Shown: positions 18,687 to 29,400 of the stretch, piece by piece | Numbering within the stretch: the stretch's first letter is position 1 | Layout of the letters: the number at the start of each line of letters is the position of its first letter | Origin: Pirellulaceae bacterium | GTDB taxonomy: Bacteria > Planctomycetota > Planctomycetia > Pirellulales > Pirellulaceae | Reading direction: 5' to 3' | DNA: 64,000 bases | Assembly: GCA_022448645.1 (NCBI GenBank) | Contig: JAKVBZ010000014.1 | Location: 23,646 to 87,645, forward strand | Made by a program: the position numbers and the translations under genes | Notes under the pieces: generated by a model | The model's input: the letters and a program-made list of their open reading frames with translations, nothing else | The model's database searches: none | What the model was told of the DNA's origin: nothing

Positions 18687-20621
18687 ATGGAAGATATGTC
18701 ACACAAACAGTCAGACTTTGGGGGTCTACGGGTTGCGGCGTTCGAAAGCCGGCGAGCCGACGATATGGCGCGACTAATTCGCCGCCACGGCGGCCAGCCT
18801 CACGTCAGTCCGTCGATGCGAGAAGTGGCTCTTGAAGACCATCGCCCTGCCGTTGATTTTGCCAATCACGTGATGACCGGTCAGATCGATGTAGTCATCT
18901 TTATGACCGGAGTCGGTTTCCGCCATTTCTTGTCAACGATTGAGCGGCATATCGATACGAAGCGATTCCTGGCTTCCCTATCCGATATCACCACTTTGGC
19001 ACGGGGTCCCAAACCGGTGGCCGCCATGCGCCAATCGGAATTGAATCCCACCTACAAAGTGCCAGAACCGAACACGTGGCGCGAGGTTTTGGACACCGTC
19101 GACCGACACCTAAAAATCGAACAGGCAAACGTGGGACTCCAAGAATACGGACAACCGAATCCTAGCTTGGTCGCCGGTCTGGAAGCGCGCGGCGCGCATG
19201 TGAGAAGCCTGAAAGTGTATCGCTGGGATCTTCCCGAAGACGTCAGTCCGCTCGAAGAAAACGTGCGTGCTATCGTTAATCAACAAATTGACACTGTATT
19301 GTTCACATCGGCCCATCAAGTGACGAACGTGCTCGAAGTGGCCACCAGGTTGGGCATCTTGGACAAATTTACGCAGGCTTTGCGCCAACAAGTGGTAGCA
19401 TCGATCGGTCCAACCACCAGTGCCAGGCTCTATGAAAAAGAACTACCTGTCGACATTGAACCCGCACATGGCAAGATGGGCCATCTTGTCGCCGAAGCGG
19501 CTCGCCGGGGAACTACCGTCTTGCAGCAAAAACGTCAAATCGCCGTCACACTGTCCGCCCCAGACAGCCGCGCAGGCGACAAGGATGCACCATGGTTTGA
19601 TAGTCCCTTCATGCGAGCTTGCCGCCGTGAAAAGGTACCTCACACGCCAGTCTGGTTAATGCGTCAGGCAGGGCGGTACATGAAAGAATATCGAGATGTG
19701 CGCTCCAAAACGACGTTTCTCGATTTGTGTAAGAACCCTCAATTATGTAGCGAAGTCATGGTGACGGCGGTCGATCGACTGGGAGTTGACGCAGCCATCA
19801 TCTTTTCCGACCTACTGCCGATCTTGGAACCGATGGGGTTGGATTTGGAGTATGCTCAGGGCGAAGGGCCCTTGATTCACAATCCCGTCCGAGAAGCCTC
19901 AGATATTGATCGTGTGGCAGAATTGGAGACTGTCGATGCACTCCATTTTGTGATGGAGACCGTTCGTCAAACACGCCAGGACTTGCCAGAAACGATTCCT
20001 TTGATCGGCTTCGCTGGAGCTCCATTTACATTAGCCAGTTATGTGATCGAAGGAGGCGCAAGCCGCAATTTTTTGCATACCAAGACACTCATGTATCGGG
20101 ATTCGGGCGCCTGGGAAGCTTTGATGCAGCGATTCGTGCGTGCAATCACTCTTTATCTGAACGCTCAAATCGCTGCGGGTGCTCAATGTGTGCAATTGTT
20201 TGATTCCTGGGTAGGGTGTTTGGGGTTGGATGACTACCGTGCATACGTGCTCCCTTATGTCCAAAAAATCATGTCCGGGCTCACTCCAGGTGTGCCGGTA
20301 ATCAGTTTTGCCACGGGCAATCCGGCTCTGTTACAGGTCCTAGCCGAAGCGAGCCCCACAGTCGTAGGTGTAGACTGGCGCATTCGGCTGTCCGAAGCAT
20401 GGGACAGGGTAGGCCCAGAATTCGCCGTGCAAGGGAACCTGGACCCGGCATGTCTTCTGTCGACACCAGATGACATTTGCCGCCGGGCGCAGGAGATACT
20501 GCAGCAAGCCGCAGGCCGGCCCGGTCACATCTTTAACTTGGGCCATGGAATCCTGCCCCAGACGCCCGTCGACAACGTCCGTCGCCTGGTCGAATTCGTA
20601 CAGGAAGCCACCCAGCGATGA
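18687..20621 (+). CDS. hemDE: Fused uroporphyrinogen-III synthase / uroporphyrinogen decarboxylase
   Basis: This one 644-aa frame joins two successive tetrapyrrole enzymes. Residues about 13-285 have the HemD fold, which closes hydroxymethylbilane to uroporphyrinogen III; typical motifs are AAFESRRADDMARLI, VIFMTGVG, LARGPKP and LFTSAHQV. After an 18-residue linker, residues about 304-644 are UroD, which decarboxylates uroporphyrinogen III to coproporphyrinogen III: PVWLMRQAGRYMKEYR (Arg326 and Arg330 bind carboxylates), IIFSDLLPILEPMG with the catalytic Asp, FAGAPFTLASYVIEGG, and NLGHGILP. UroD alone is about 340-350 aa, so this half is full length. The start at 18687 or 18696 (second ATG) cannot be decided. 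Fusion allows channelling (inference). The hemDE symbol is descriptive. Confidence 0.9.
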   Translation: MEDMSHKQSDFGGLRVAAFESRRADDMARLIRRHGGQPHVSPSMREVALEDHRPAVDFANHVMTGQIDVVIFMTGVGFRHFLSTIERHIDTKRFLASLSDITTLARGPKPVAAMRQSELNPTYKVPEPNTWREVLDTVDRHLKIEQANVGLQEYGQPNPSLVAGLEARGAHVRSLKVYRWDLPEDVSPLEENVRAIVNQQIDTVLFTSAHQVTNVLEVATRLGILDKFTQALRQQVVASIGPTTSARLYEKELPVDIEPAHGKMGHLVAEAARRGTTVLQQKRQIAVTLSAPDSRAGDKDAPWFDSPFMRACRREKVPHTPVWLMRQAGRYMKEYRDVRSKTTFLDLCKNPQLCSEVMVTAVDRLGVDAAIIFSDLLPILEPMGLDLEYAQGEGPLIHNPVREASDIDRVAELETVDALHFVMETVRQTRQDLPETIPLIGFAGAPFTLASYVIEGGASRNFLHTKTLMYRDSGAWEALMQRFVRAITLYLNAQIAAGAQCVQLFDSWVGCLGLDDYRAYVLPYVQKIMSGLTPGVPVISFATGNPALLQVLAEASPTVVGVDWRIRLSEAWDRVGPEFAVQGNLDPACLLSTPDDICRRAQEILQQAAGRPGHIFNLGHGILPQTPVDNVRRLVEFVQEATQR

Positions 20622-20625
20622 TGGG

Positions 20626-21705
20626 TTACGTAGGTGGCGTTTCATCGATGGAGCCTCGATTCAGGCAATCAATCATTTCGCGCAGACGTCCATGACTACG
20701 GCGATCGAAATGAAAGGCCAAGCGAGGCATGTCCGCCAGATCAGGCTGGTCTTTCTCTTCTGGCAGGGCAGCGCAGGAGATGAATTCGCCATCCACCAAA
20801 ATGTCACTGAAATTCTGATTGATGTCGGCTAGAAGCTGTTCTGAGGGAGCCGATTGTAACCGCAGTACAAGCTGTTGTTTCACAAAACGCATGCTGTGGT
20901 ACACGCGGAAAAACTGCAGGATCTCGTCCACAGCTTCCTGAGCATTATCCGTGAGTTTAAACAGCGAGAGATCATTTTCTGAAATCATGCCATCCGTTAA
21001 TAGATGGTCGACAATAAAGTCATGGAAGACTTTCCAGTAATTCTTTCCAGGAACATCCAAAAAAACGACTGGAACCATTTCGCGTTTACCAGTTTGCAGT
21101 AGTGTCAAGACTTCCAAGGCTTCGTCAAGCGTTCCGAAGCCACCCGGGCAACAGACCACAGCGTCGCACTCCTTCACGAACATCAACTTGCGTGTGAAGA
21201 AGTATTTCATGTGGACCAGTTTGGGGTCTCCGGCAATCACCGGATTAGCGTCTTGTTCGAATGGCAACATGATGTTAAGCCCCATCGAATGCGAACGCCC
21301 AGCACCCTGGTGGCCAGCTTCCATGATGCCACTGGCGGCACCAGTCAGCACTAGCCAATCGTTTTTTGCCATGAGACGGCCCAACTCGACAGCCTGCTGA
21401 TACCGTGGATCCTCTTGGGACGTGCGGGCAGAACCAAAAACGCTGACTTTCCGTTGGTTTCGGTAGGGCGAAAATACCTTGAAGGCGTAGCGCAACTCGC
21501 GCAAGGCTCGACTGACAATTTTCAGGTCACCACGCGATGAACCATCACGCGCTAGCTTATCCGCAGATTCCTTGATGCGATTGATCAATTCGTCGGACTG
21601 TGGTGCCTTAGACAGATCCGTTGGCGACCCCGCACTGGCGTTGCCCACGACCGATCCACCATGGGTAAACGCGTCGGAATTGGCTGCTTTTTCGTTCAAC
21701 TTCAC
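20626..21705 (-). CDS. LOG family protein (TIGR00730-like, nucleotide phosphoribohydrolase)
   Basis: This protein has the LOG-family signature PGGFGTLDE with an upstream SVFGSARTSQEDPRY and GAASGIMEAGHQGAG. Related enzymes cleave the ribose 5-phosphate from cytokinin nucleotides or act on IMP/AMP-type nucleotides. The 359-aa length is more than the 190-230 aa of small LOGs. Extra N-terminal (about 60) and C-terminal (about 110) segments resemble the longer bacterial PpnN-related or planctomycete form. The reported GTG start lies inside a GAGGAG motif; a TTG two codons on (21699) has better spacing. It converges on hemDE with only 4 bases between stops. Confidence 0.83.
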   Translation of the reverse strand: MKLNEKAANSDAFTHGGSVVGNASAGSPTDLSKAPQSDELINRIKESADKLARDGSSRGDLKIVSRALRELRYAFKVFSPYRNQRKVSVFGSARTSQEDPRYQQAVELGRLMAKNDWLVLTGAASGIMEAGHQGAGRSHSMGLNIMLPFEQDANPVIAGDPKLVHMKYFFTRKLMFVKECDAVVCCPGGFGTLDEALEVLTLLQTGKREMVPVVFLDVPGKNYWKVFHDFIVDHLLTDGMISENDLSLFKLTDNAQEAVDEILQFFRVYHSMRFVKQQLVLRLQSAPSEQLLADINQNFSDILVDGEFISCAALPEEKDQPDLADMPRLAFHFDRRSHGRLREMIDCLNRGSIDETPPT

Positions 21706-22383
21706 TCCTCGATCTGGGCATCACGGAACGCACACCGGACCTGAAATCGTATGCTTAGGAAAAACGACGAACAAGGCGTATACCGCAAAAAGCTTATGAG
21801 ACTCGTATCCCTCGAGCCATCAACTGTTGGCCAACAAAAGAACCTACTAAAATCGCTAAAATAGGAATAAATTGGCCGGCTACAAGGACTAAAGTGAGGT
21901 CAGCTGGCGACAATTCGCCTCCATTTATTATAGCTTTGAACCAGAGACGGTTGGGTGGATATGGAGGTGCACCGATTACCGGGCAATCCTCCGCTCAAAA
22001 CACCTGCAAAGGCCCCTCGCACTTCGATTCAAAGGGCCAGTTCCTCCATATGGATTGCCGGCACCCTTGCGCGGTGGCTTTTTAACATGCTAGCTGATCA
22101 AACTCATGAATTAGCGAGTTGAATCTGAACGCAATCGACAAGTTGCGAACCTGCCTTTGATTGACTTCGCACCTGACAACTAACAGCACCAAACGTCAAC
22201 AACACTGTCAAATATTTTCTAAGTGCCACAAAGTTAACTGTTTGGCAGCTGGGGGGCTTCGGCACGAGTCAAACGGGACAGCTCGGGGGCCCGTCCTACT
22301 TGAAAAGCTGAAACCACAATGTTTCACCAAGTTACCCAAACGTGGCGGTATCCGTCGCGCCAGGAAACGATGCATGAATTGGA
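21706..22383. other. Intergenic region, 680 bp, nothing confident
   Basis: No family-like frame is present. A 63-codon GTG frame at 21894-22085 has an AAGGA site but an unconvincing product. A short inverted repeat GGCCC/GGGCC is seen near 22012-22040. No tRNA found. Confidence 0.45.
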
Positions 22384-22626
22384 TCAGGCCGATGGACGGC
22401 TATACTGCCGAAAAGCTAACAGGACTTCGTACAGATCCTCGCTTATGGTGATTTCATCGTCGGCAAAGTCATGTGGCCAAGTGCGATCCGATTCGAGCGC
22501 TTCAAGCAATGGCGGAAATACGTCGCCCAAAGGTACCGTAACCGTGTTTGCACGCTTGTTTGACTCGTTGAGGACAGCCGTACTTTCCCCTTCGGGACCA
22601 TAGTAGATACGTAACGGTTGAATCAC
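22384..22626 (-). CDS. Small conserved-looking protein, function unknown
   Basis: This 80-aa protein begins with GTG at 22626, with AAGGGA at good spacing upstream. The sequence has a beta-hairpin-like opening (PLRIYYGPEGESTAVL) and an acidic helical end (EDLYEVLLAFRQYSRPSA). No cysteines or membrane segment are present. It is flanked by long spacers. No family was recognised. The start signal and sensible composition argue for a real gene. Confidence 0.55.
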   Translation of the reverse strand: MIQPLRIYYGPEGESTAVLNESNKRANTVTVPLGDVFPPLLEALESDRTWPHDFADDEITISEDLYEVLLAFRQYSRPSA

Positions 22627-22929
22627 GGAATCCCTTCCATCAACTAAGGTGTGTCATTAAATCAGCAAACCTGCTGGCATCCGCGCACAGGATCGGCGCC
22701 CCCCTAGTCATTGGGAAGTATCGGCTTCCAAGGCCATGCGGGTTTGGTCTAATGTGTCGATTTTTTTAAATTTTTGGAGCAGTGTCTCTTGGAAAACGAT
22801 GGGTATGCACAGCAAAGCTAGCGAAGCTTGACAACTTGCTCTCAGACACCTAGATTGCGCAACGCAGTAAATAGCATATATTGAGTCATTCATAGGTTCA
22901 TGTCATTCATGTAATGCCAGCATCTTTCC
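22627..22929. other. Intergenic region, nothing recognised
   Basis: This 303-bp spacer lies upstream of tex. No ribosome site of note precedes tex, and no promoter, RNA or repeat could be recognised. Confidence 0.45.
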
Positions 22930-25900
22930 ATGGACACCACGGTCACGATTGATCTGAGTCAAGTCGCCAAGGAAGTCGGACTGCCGCCACCTCAGGTAGA
23001 GGCTGTTGTCGCGCTACTCGATGACGGTAATACGATTCCTTTTGTAACTCGTTATCGTAAGGACCAGACGGGTGGCTTGGACGAAGAGCAGATACGTCAA
23101 ATCGAAAAGCAAACCGAGCAACTACGGGCACTGGTTGAGCGAAAAAAAAAGATACTGAGGGCCATCGAGTCACAGGGGAAGTTGACTCCAGAATTGGCTG
23201 ACAAAATCCGCTCTTCGCGGTCTGTAAAGTTTCTGGATGATCTCTATCTTCCCTACCGCGCCAAGAAACAGACGTTGGCCAGGAAAGCACGCGAGCGAGG
23301 TCTGGAACCCTTGGCCCAAGACATCCTGGCGGGCATCGTGTCTGCTGATGAATTGGAAGTGCGCTGCCAATCGCATGTTGACCCTGAAAAAGGTCTGCAG
23401 ACGGTGGACAATGTCATGGAAGGTGTGAGACACCTGATCGCGGAACAATTTAGCGAAGAAGCAGGGCTTCGTCACACGTTGCGACGCATCGTGTGGAACC
23501 GTGGCCAGCTGGCCAGCCTCCAAACCGAATCTGTTCCGTCACAAATCGAGCCCTCTGACACGGTCACGTCACCTGTCGCATCTCAGGAAGCACCGGCAAA
23601 GGAAGGCATTCCGTCCGTAGAAGCAGACAGTCAGGCGAACTCGGCCGACCCCACGTCGGACTCATCACAAAACGAGGATGACTCGGTGGCCGCCACGGAG
23701 AGCCCTGTAGCATCGGAACTTCAAGGTATTGAGGCCGCACGGGATGTTCCTAATGTGACTGCCGTCAGGGAACAAGAACAGGAAGCTGCGGTGGATGCCG
23801 AAGAGGTAGCCGATCACCCGACAGAAACCACTTCGGCATCCACCGCAACCGTTGCCCCTATCGATTCGCTCGTGGAGACCAAGACCGACGCGGCTAACGA
23901 TTCGCCGCCTGCTGAAACACAACCCAGTGGCACGACGCATCCAGCACCCACCATGACCGCGACTCAAAAAAAGGATGCGTCCAACCGGCAAAAGAAGAAG
24001 GACAAAAAGCGTCAAAAAATGGAAGCCGCTTTCAAAGACTTCTTCGATTTCCGAGAACCGTTAAAGCGCATGCCACCTCATCGCGTATTGGCTCTGAATC
24101 GTGGTGAACGTGCGGGATTACTAAGGGTCAAGCTGGAGACTAACCAGGATGAATTGCTGAGCGAAGCAGAAAATCAGATCATTTCCAACGAACACGTGCA
24201 TGCCGATTATTTACGTACGTGTTTGAAAGACGCATTATCGCGGCTCATTCTCCCCAGCCTTGAGCGGGAAGTACGTCGAGAGTTGACTGAACAGGCCGAG
24301 TCACATGCGATTCAAGTTTTTGCTCGGAACTTGCGCAATCTATTGCTACAACCTCCTATTGCCGGACGACGTGTTTTGGCGATCGATCCAGGATTTCGTA
24401 GTGGATGTAAAATCGCCGCATTGGACGAATTCGGCACGCTGCTTGGACATAATCTGTTGCACATTGTAGGGAAAGCGGACCGTCTGAAAAAATCTCGAGA
24501 GAAACTTGTCGAGGTGATTAAGGAGCACAAAATCACCATCATTGCAATTGGCAATGGTACCGCGTGCAGAGAAACCGAAACGCTGGTCGCGGAAGTGATC
24601 ACTGATGAATTTGCCGATCAGGAAGTCGAGTACACGATTGTGAACGAGGCGGGTGCCAGCGTCTATTCGACAAGTCCGCTGGGACGCGAGGAAATGCCAG
24701 ACCTCGACGCCACACAACGCAGTTCCGTATCCATCGGACGTCGCTTGTTGGATCCACTATCCGAACTCGTAAAGATCAATCCCGCCAACATCGGTGTGGG
24801 TTTGTATCAGCACGATGTCAAAGCCAAACATTTGCGCAGCTCGCTGGATGCGGTCGTCGAATCGTGCGTCAATGCGGTCGGAGTCGACATCAATTCGGCC
24901 AGCCCTGCGCTACTCAGTTATGTGTCCGGACTGAACAAACTGACTGCTCGTCGCATCTTTGATTATCGTCGTGAACACGGTCCATTTAAAAACCGCGAAG
25001 AAATCAAGCAAGTTCCAGGCGTAGGTGAATCGGCTTTTGTTCAGGCAGCTGGATTTTTGAAGATTTCAGGTGGGGACAATCCTTTGGACGCCACCTGGAT
25101 CCACCCCGAAAGCTATGAGGTGGCAGACCGTGTATTGACTCGTTTGGGAAGTAGTATTGACGACGTTGCTCAACGTGTCCAAGGTCCAACACAACAAATC
25201 ACTACCACGCCAGCCGTTCCAGCGGTCGAACCCCAACCTTCGCAAGAGCAACCGTCCACTTCATCATCACCCGACGCACAAACATCCAACTTAACTGCGC
25301 CCGAATCATCCTCGTCCAGTGCACCAGCGGCGGAATCTTCGCCGCCAGAAACCTCTTCCTCAGAAACAGCCGGTGAAGTTTCAGGTGAGACAATCCCCTC
25401 AGCAGCCCTTCCTCCACTATCGGACATGGTGCAGGAATTGGGGATTGGTGAGTTAACGTTACGAGACATCCTGAATTCGTTGACACGAGCTCGTCGAGAT
25501 CCGCGAGAGGATTTGCCACCCCCCATCTTTCGCCGAGGCATCATCAAACTCGACGATCTGGAACCAGGCATGGAGCTGTCAGGTACCGTTTTGAACGTCG
25601 TCGATTTTGGTGCTTTCGTCGACATTGGCTTACATGACAGTGGTTTGATTCACGTGAGCCGTCTGGCCAATCGCTTTATTTCTGACCCCCACGAAGTCGT
25701 CAGTGTGGGAGACGTGGTTAATATCTGGGTGGTAGAAGTTGACAAGGAGCGACGACGCGTTTCTTTAACCGCCATCCAACCAGGTACGGAACGGCCCGCT
25801 GCACCAAAGAAGCCACGTCGATCCGAAAAGGGGAAATCTGGAAAACGGCCTTTCCGTAAACAACAAGGTTCCTCGAAATCAAACAAGGCAGGTAAACATG

Positions 25901-26061
25901 AAAGTAAACGACTGCGTCAGCGGAAACCTGCCAAACCAGTCGTACCCCTTACGAAAGCCATGAAAGAAGGTCGAGAACCGATGCGGACGTTCGGTGATCT
26001 GAAACAGTTTTACGAAAAAAAGACTGACGACGACGATAAGCCAAATGGCGACAAGTCGTAA
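22930..26061 (+). CDS. tex: Tex family RNA-binding protein with two long insertions
   Basis: Tex binds single-stranded RNA/DNA and affects transcription. Usual Tex is about 720-780 aa; this one is 1043 aa. Order: N-terminal helical domain from residue 1, with VTRYRKDQTGGLDEEQIRQ typical of Tex; first insertion about 195-360, Ser/Thr/Glu/Pro-rich then basic; Tex core; YqgF-like RNase H fold at about 483-610 (LAIDPGFRSGCK); HhH motifs about 669-715 (KQVPGVGESAFVQAAGFL); second Ser/Pro/Glu-rich insertion about 755-826; S1 RNA-binding domain about 876-945 (GTVLNVVDFGAFVDIG); and a Lys/Arg-rich C-terminal tail to the end. Both insertions fall between known domains, so function is probably retained. 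No ribosome site is evident. Confidence 0.9.
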   Translation: MDTTVTIDLSQVAKEVGLPPPQVEAVVALLDDGNTIPFVTRYRKDQTGGLDEEQIRQIEKQTEQLRALVERKKKILRAIESQGKLTPELADKIRSSRSVKFLDDLYLPYRAKKQTLARKARERGLEPLAQDILAGIVSADELEVRCQSHVDPEKGLQTVDNVMEGVRHLIAEQFSEEAGLRHTLRRIVWNRGQLASLQTESVPSQIEPSDTVTSPVASQEAPAKEGIPSVEADSQANSADPTSDSSQNEDDSVAATESPVASELQGIEAARDVPNVTAVREQEQEAAVDAEEVADHPTETTSASTATVAPIDSLVETKTDAANDSPPAETQPSGTTHPAPTMTATQKKDASNRQKKKDKKRQKMEAAFKDFFDFREPLKRMPPHRVLALNRGERAGLLRVKLETNQDELLSEAENQIISNEHVHADYLRTCLKDALSRLILPSLEREVRRELTEQAESHAIQVFARNLRNLLLQPPIAGRRVLAIDPGFRSGCKIAALDEFGTLLGHNLLHIVGKADRLKKSREKLVEVIKEHKITIIAIGNGTACRETETLVAEVITDEFADQEVEYTIVNEAGASVYSTSPLGREEMPDLDATQRSSVSIGRRLLDPLSELVKINPANIGVGLYQHDVKAKHLRSSLDAVVESCVNAVGVDINSASPALLSYVSGLNKLTARRIFDYRREHGPFKNREEIKQVPGVGESAFVQAAGFLKISGGDNPLDATWIHPESYEVADRVLTRLGSSIDDVAQRVQGPTQQITTTPAVPAVEPQPSQEQPSTSSSPDAQTSNLTAPESSSSSAPAAESSPPETSSSETAGEVSGETIPSAALPPLSDMVQELGIGELTLRDILNSLTRARRDPREDLPPPIFRRGIIKLDDLEPGMELSGTVLNVVDFGAFVDIGLHDSGLIHVSRLANRFISDPHEVVSVGDVVNIWVVEVDKERRRVSLTAIQPGTERPAAPKKPRRSEKGKSGKRPFRKQQGSSKSNKAGKHESKRLRQRKPAKPVVPLTKAMKEGREPMRTFGDLKQFYEKKTDDDDKPNGDKS

Positions 26062-26485
26062 TGTGTGCTTTCCTATGTGATTGCTAGTGCTGGGTTCGGA
26101 AGCTCTCCTTGAAGCGTTCTAACATCGTCAAACGTTTTCACGTGGTGGAATCGGACGATTCAGCCGGAACACATTGTTCTCCCTATATGCTATCCTGCCC
26201 TGGTCATGGTTCACCGTCGCGACGGGAAACGGTGGTTGCGTCGCTCTTTTTGCGAGACAATAGATTCACCGCATGTTTGGTGGGCGAGGGCTGGTTGCGA
26301 GAAACAAGCGTCGAATTTCTCAGAAGAGGCCAACAGGGTGTTGCTTTAGTGGCGGGAAATCGTTTGCAGTCCTATGTTGATTGCCACGGATGTTCTGTTG
26401 TCCTTTCGTAACGGTCCATTCATTTCTACGAGCACGAATAGAACGACATCCCAATCCCACAAAGGCGTTAGCCGGAGACTGCCAC
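26062..26485. other. Intergenic region downstream of tex
   Basis: This 424-bp spacer lies between tex and the kinase gene. It holds a possible terminator (listed at 26219) and the GGAGA ribosome site of the kinase. Frames that cross it look like chance ORFs. Confidence 0.5.
26219..26251 (+). terminator. Possible tex terminator
   Basis: GCGACG (26219-26224) pairs with CGTCGC (26239-26244) around a 14-nt loop, followed by TCTTTTTG. The stem is short and the distance to the tex stop is 158 nt, so this is tentative. Confidence 0.35.
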
Positions 26486-29400
26486 ATGCCTGCTCCTACC
26501 AATGACGATTCGGCCGACCTCAATCTGTTGTTCGCCTTCCTGGCACTTCAGATGAACTTCAACGATCGTGAAGAACTTCTCCAGGGGATGAGCATTTGGG
26601 TAAATCACAAATCGCGATCCTTGGGAGACATTCTAATGGAGCAAGGGTTTCTGACGAAGGACCGTCATGAAATGCTGGAAACGCTTGTTGAAGAACATTT
26701 GCGTCAACATGACAATGATCCGGAAAAAAGTTTGGTAGCGGTCCATGCGGCCACCATGTCTCTAGCGGCAGTGCGAGATGCGTTAGGAAATGTGGGTGAC
26801 GAGGACATTGAAATTTCGATTGCACGTTTGTCTCCATCCCCGGTGGAGGATGCAGGTCAGACCTGGCAGCTTTCTTCCATGACCGACAAATCGATAGGTT
26901 CGCGGTTCCGCGTACTGCGACCTCATGCCAAAGGCGGCTTGGGGCAAGTTTTCGTCGCTCGTGACGATGAACTGAATCGCGAAGTCGCCTTGAAAGAAAT
27001 TCAGCCGCAGTATGCCGACGACCAGATGAGTCGTGGCCGTTTTGTGCTAGAAGCCGAAATCACAGGCGGTTTGGAACACCCAGGTATTGTCCCCGTGTAC
27101 GGCATGGGAGCATACCCCGACGGTAGACCGTACTACGCCATGCGGTTTATCCGAGGGGACAGTCTGAAGGACACCATCGCCCGCTTCCACAAGTCGAGCA
27201 AGAATAAGAAAGATCCTGGTTCCAGGAGCCTTGAATTCCGTAAGCTGCTACGTCGATTTACGGATGTGTGTTACGCCATGGAATATGCCCACAGCCGCCA
27301 CGTGTTACATCGTGACATCAAACCGGGAAATATCATGCTGGGAAAATATGGTGAAACGATGGTGGTCGATTGGGGAATGGCCAAAGTCGTGAATATCACG
27401 GAAGACGATCCGACCATGAATTTGGATCACCTACCAATCACTCCAACGATCAGCAAAAACATTGTGGCCACGTCAATGGGCTCGACGGTAGGGACACCTC
27501 CTTACATGAGTCCGGAGCAAGCAGCCGGCCGACTGGACCGGCTGGGGCCGGCGTCTGACATCTACGGCTTAGGGGCAACCCTATTCCATCTGCTAACAGG
27601 CCGAGCACCTTTCCGCGATAAAGATGTCGGCAGTGTCCTCAATCGAGTGATGGCAGGTGACTTTGAACCTCCTCGCCAAGTGGACGCCAGTGTCCCCAAG
27701 CCGCTGGAGGCAATTTGTTTAAAAGCCATGTCATTGAGTTCCGATCAGCGGTACGAATCTGCCAGTGAATTGGCCGAAGACATCGAACACTGGTTGGCTG
27801 ACGAACCCGTCACCGCCTACGAAGAACCGTTTTGGCAGAAGACAGCTCGGTGGTTCCGCCGTCACAAAGCATGGGCTCAGGCTGTCGCCGTATCGTTGGT
27901 GACCATTTCCGTCGTGTCCACGGTCGCATTCATGACGGTGAACCGGGCTTTGCAGGAAGAGAAAAAAGCAAAGTTGGCTGCTGCGGAAGCGCAACTGCAC
28001 GAAGAGCAAGCCAAGGAGGAAGCTCAAGAACAGCGAGATTTTGCTGTGGACCGTCTACATGACGCACGGAATGCTGTCGATAAATTCGTGGTGGGAGCTG
28101 CTGAGGCTCTAAAATACGAAACGTTGTACCAAGATGTGCGTCATCAAATCTTGAGAATGGCTGTTGAGGAATATGCCAAACTGGCAGAACACAGAGCCGA
28201 ATATCCTAGTCTCGAAATTGAACGTGGGCGGGCTCTCGTACAGTTGGGCAAAGCCGAACGCATGATGGGAAACACCACGGAGGCGATGAACGTTTATCAC
28301 CAGGCAATGCAAATCTTTCAAAATTATGATGATCACTCGGACGCAACACTTGAAATTGTCAGAACCTACAACCAGTTAGGACTTGCCCACACAGACGAAA
28401 ATCAACGAGATGCAGCCGAACAAGCATACCGGGATGCCATCGCATTCCTGCAGCCGATCGTGGAAGCACATCCCGATGAGTTCGATTTCTCAGATGCCCT
28501 GGGAGACGTTTATCATCATTTGGCTGTACTGCAGCGAGACGCTGGCCAAACGAACGAGGCCAAAAGCAGTTTACAGGAGGCGATTTCCCAATACGATCAC
28601 TTAAGGAATCGTAGCTTGGGACATCACCAATATGTCGTTGCGCTCGCCAAGTCGCGATTGGTACTTGGTAGGATCCTCTTAGACCTTGGTCATTACGAAC
28701 AGGCGCTCGAGGAATTCGACATGGCCATTCGCAATGGTGAAGCTGTTATCCAGAAGACAATGGAGGTCGATCCTACTACAGGCAGCGCAGAGCAAATTCA
28801 ACGGTTGGTCCAAACAGATATGGATAATGTGGATGCCAGGGAAGTGGTGGCCACCGCTAGTCTGGAGCGTGCAAGCGCGTTGGGCATGTTGGGCCGATAT
28901 CAGGAGCAGTTAGCTGCATATGAGGTTGCCGTCAGAGGATATACGGTTCTCAGTAATATCCTGCGACATGTGCAACCATATCGTGAGAATCTCTCAGCCA
29001 CACTCAACAATCAGGGCTGGGCATTCTACCGGCAAGGACTTACACAAGAGGCAGAATTTGCTTTCAGACAAGCCTTGATTTCGTACGAAGACTTGGTCAA
29101 CCTCTATAAATTGCCCCGATATTTTGAGAACAAGGCTGTCACGATTGACGGGACAGCCAAAGTACTGAGCGAGCGAGGAAATCACCAGGATGCTTCACTC
29201 GCACACCAAACGGCTGCTGGCATCTTCGGAGACCTAGCTGAAAAATTTCCTGACGTACCTCGTTATGCCGAACGTCAGGCAGTAGCCCTGGGCAACCTGG
29301 CTCACGTATTGCACAAAATGGATCGCTTGGATCAAGCTCTTAAGCAGTTCCAGGTGGTGGTTGAATCGTTGGACCAGTTGATTCTTGACCAACCTCTACG

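Noticed and set aside
21894..22085. 63-codon GTG ORF
   Set aside because: An AAGGA is present but composition is non-coding-like and no family feature is seen.
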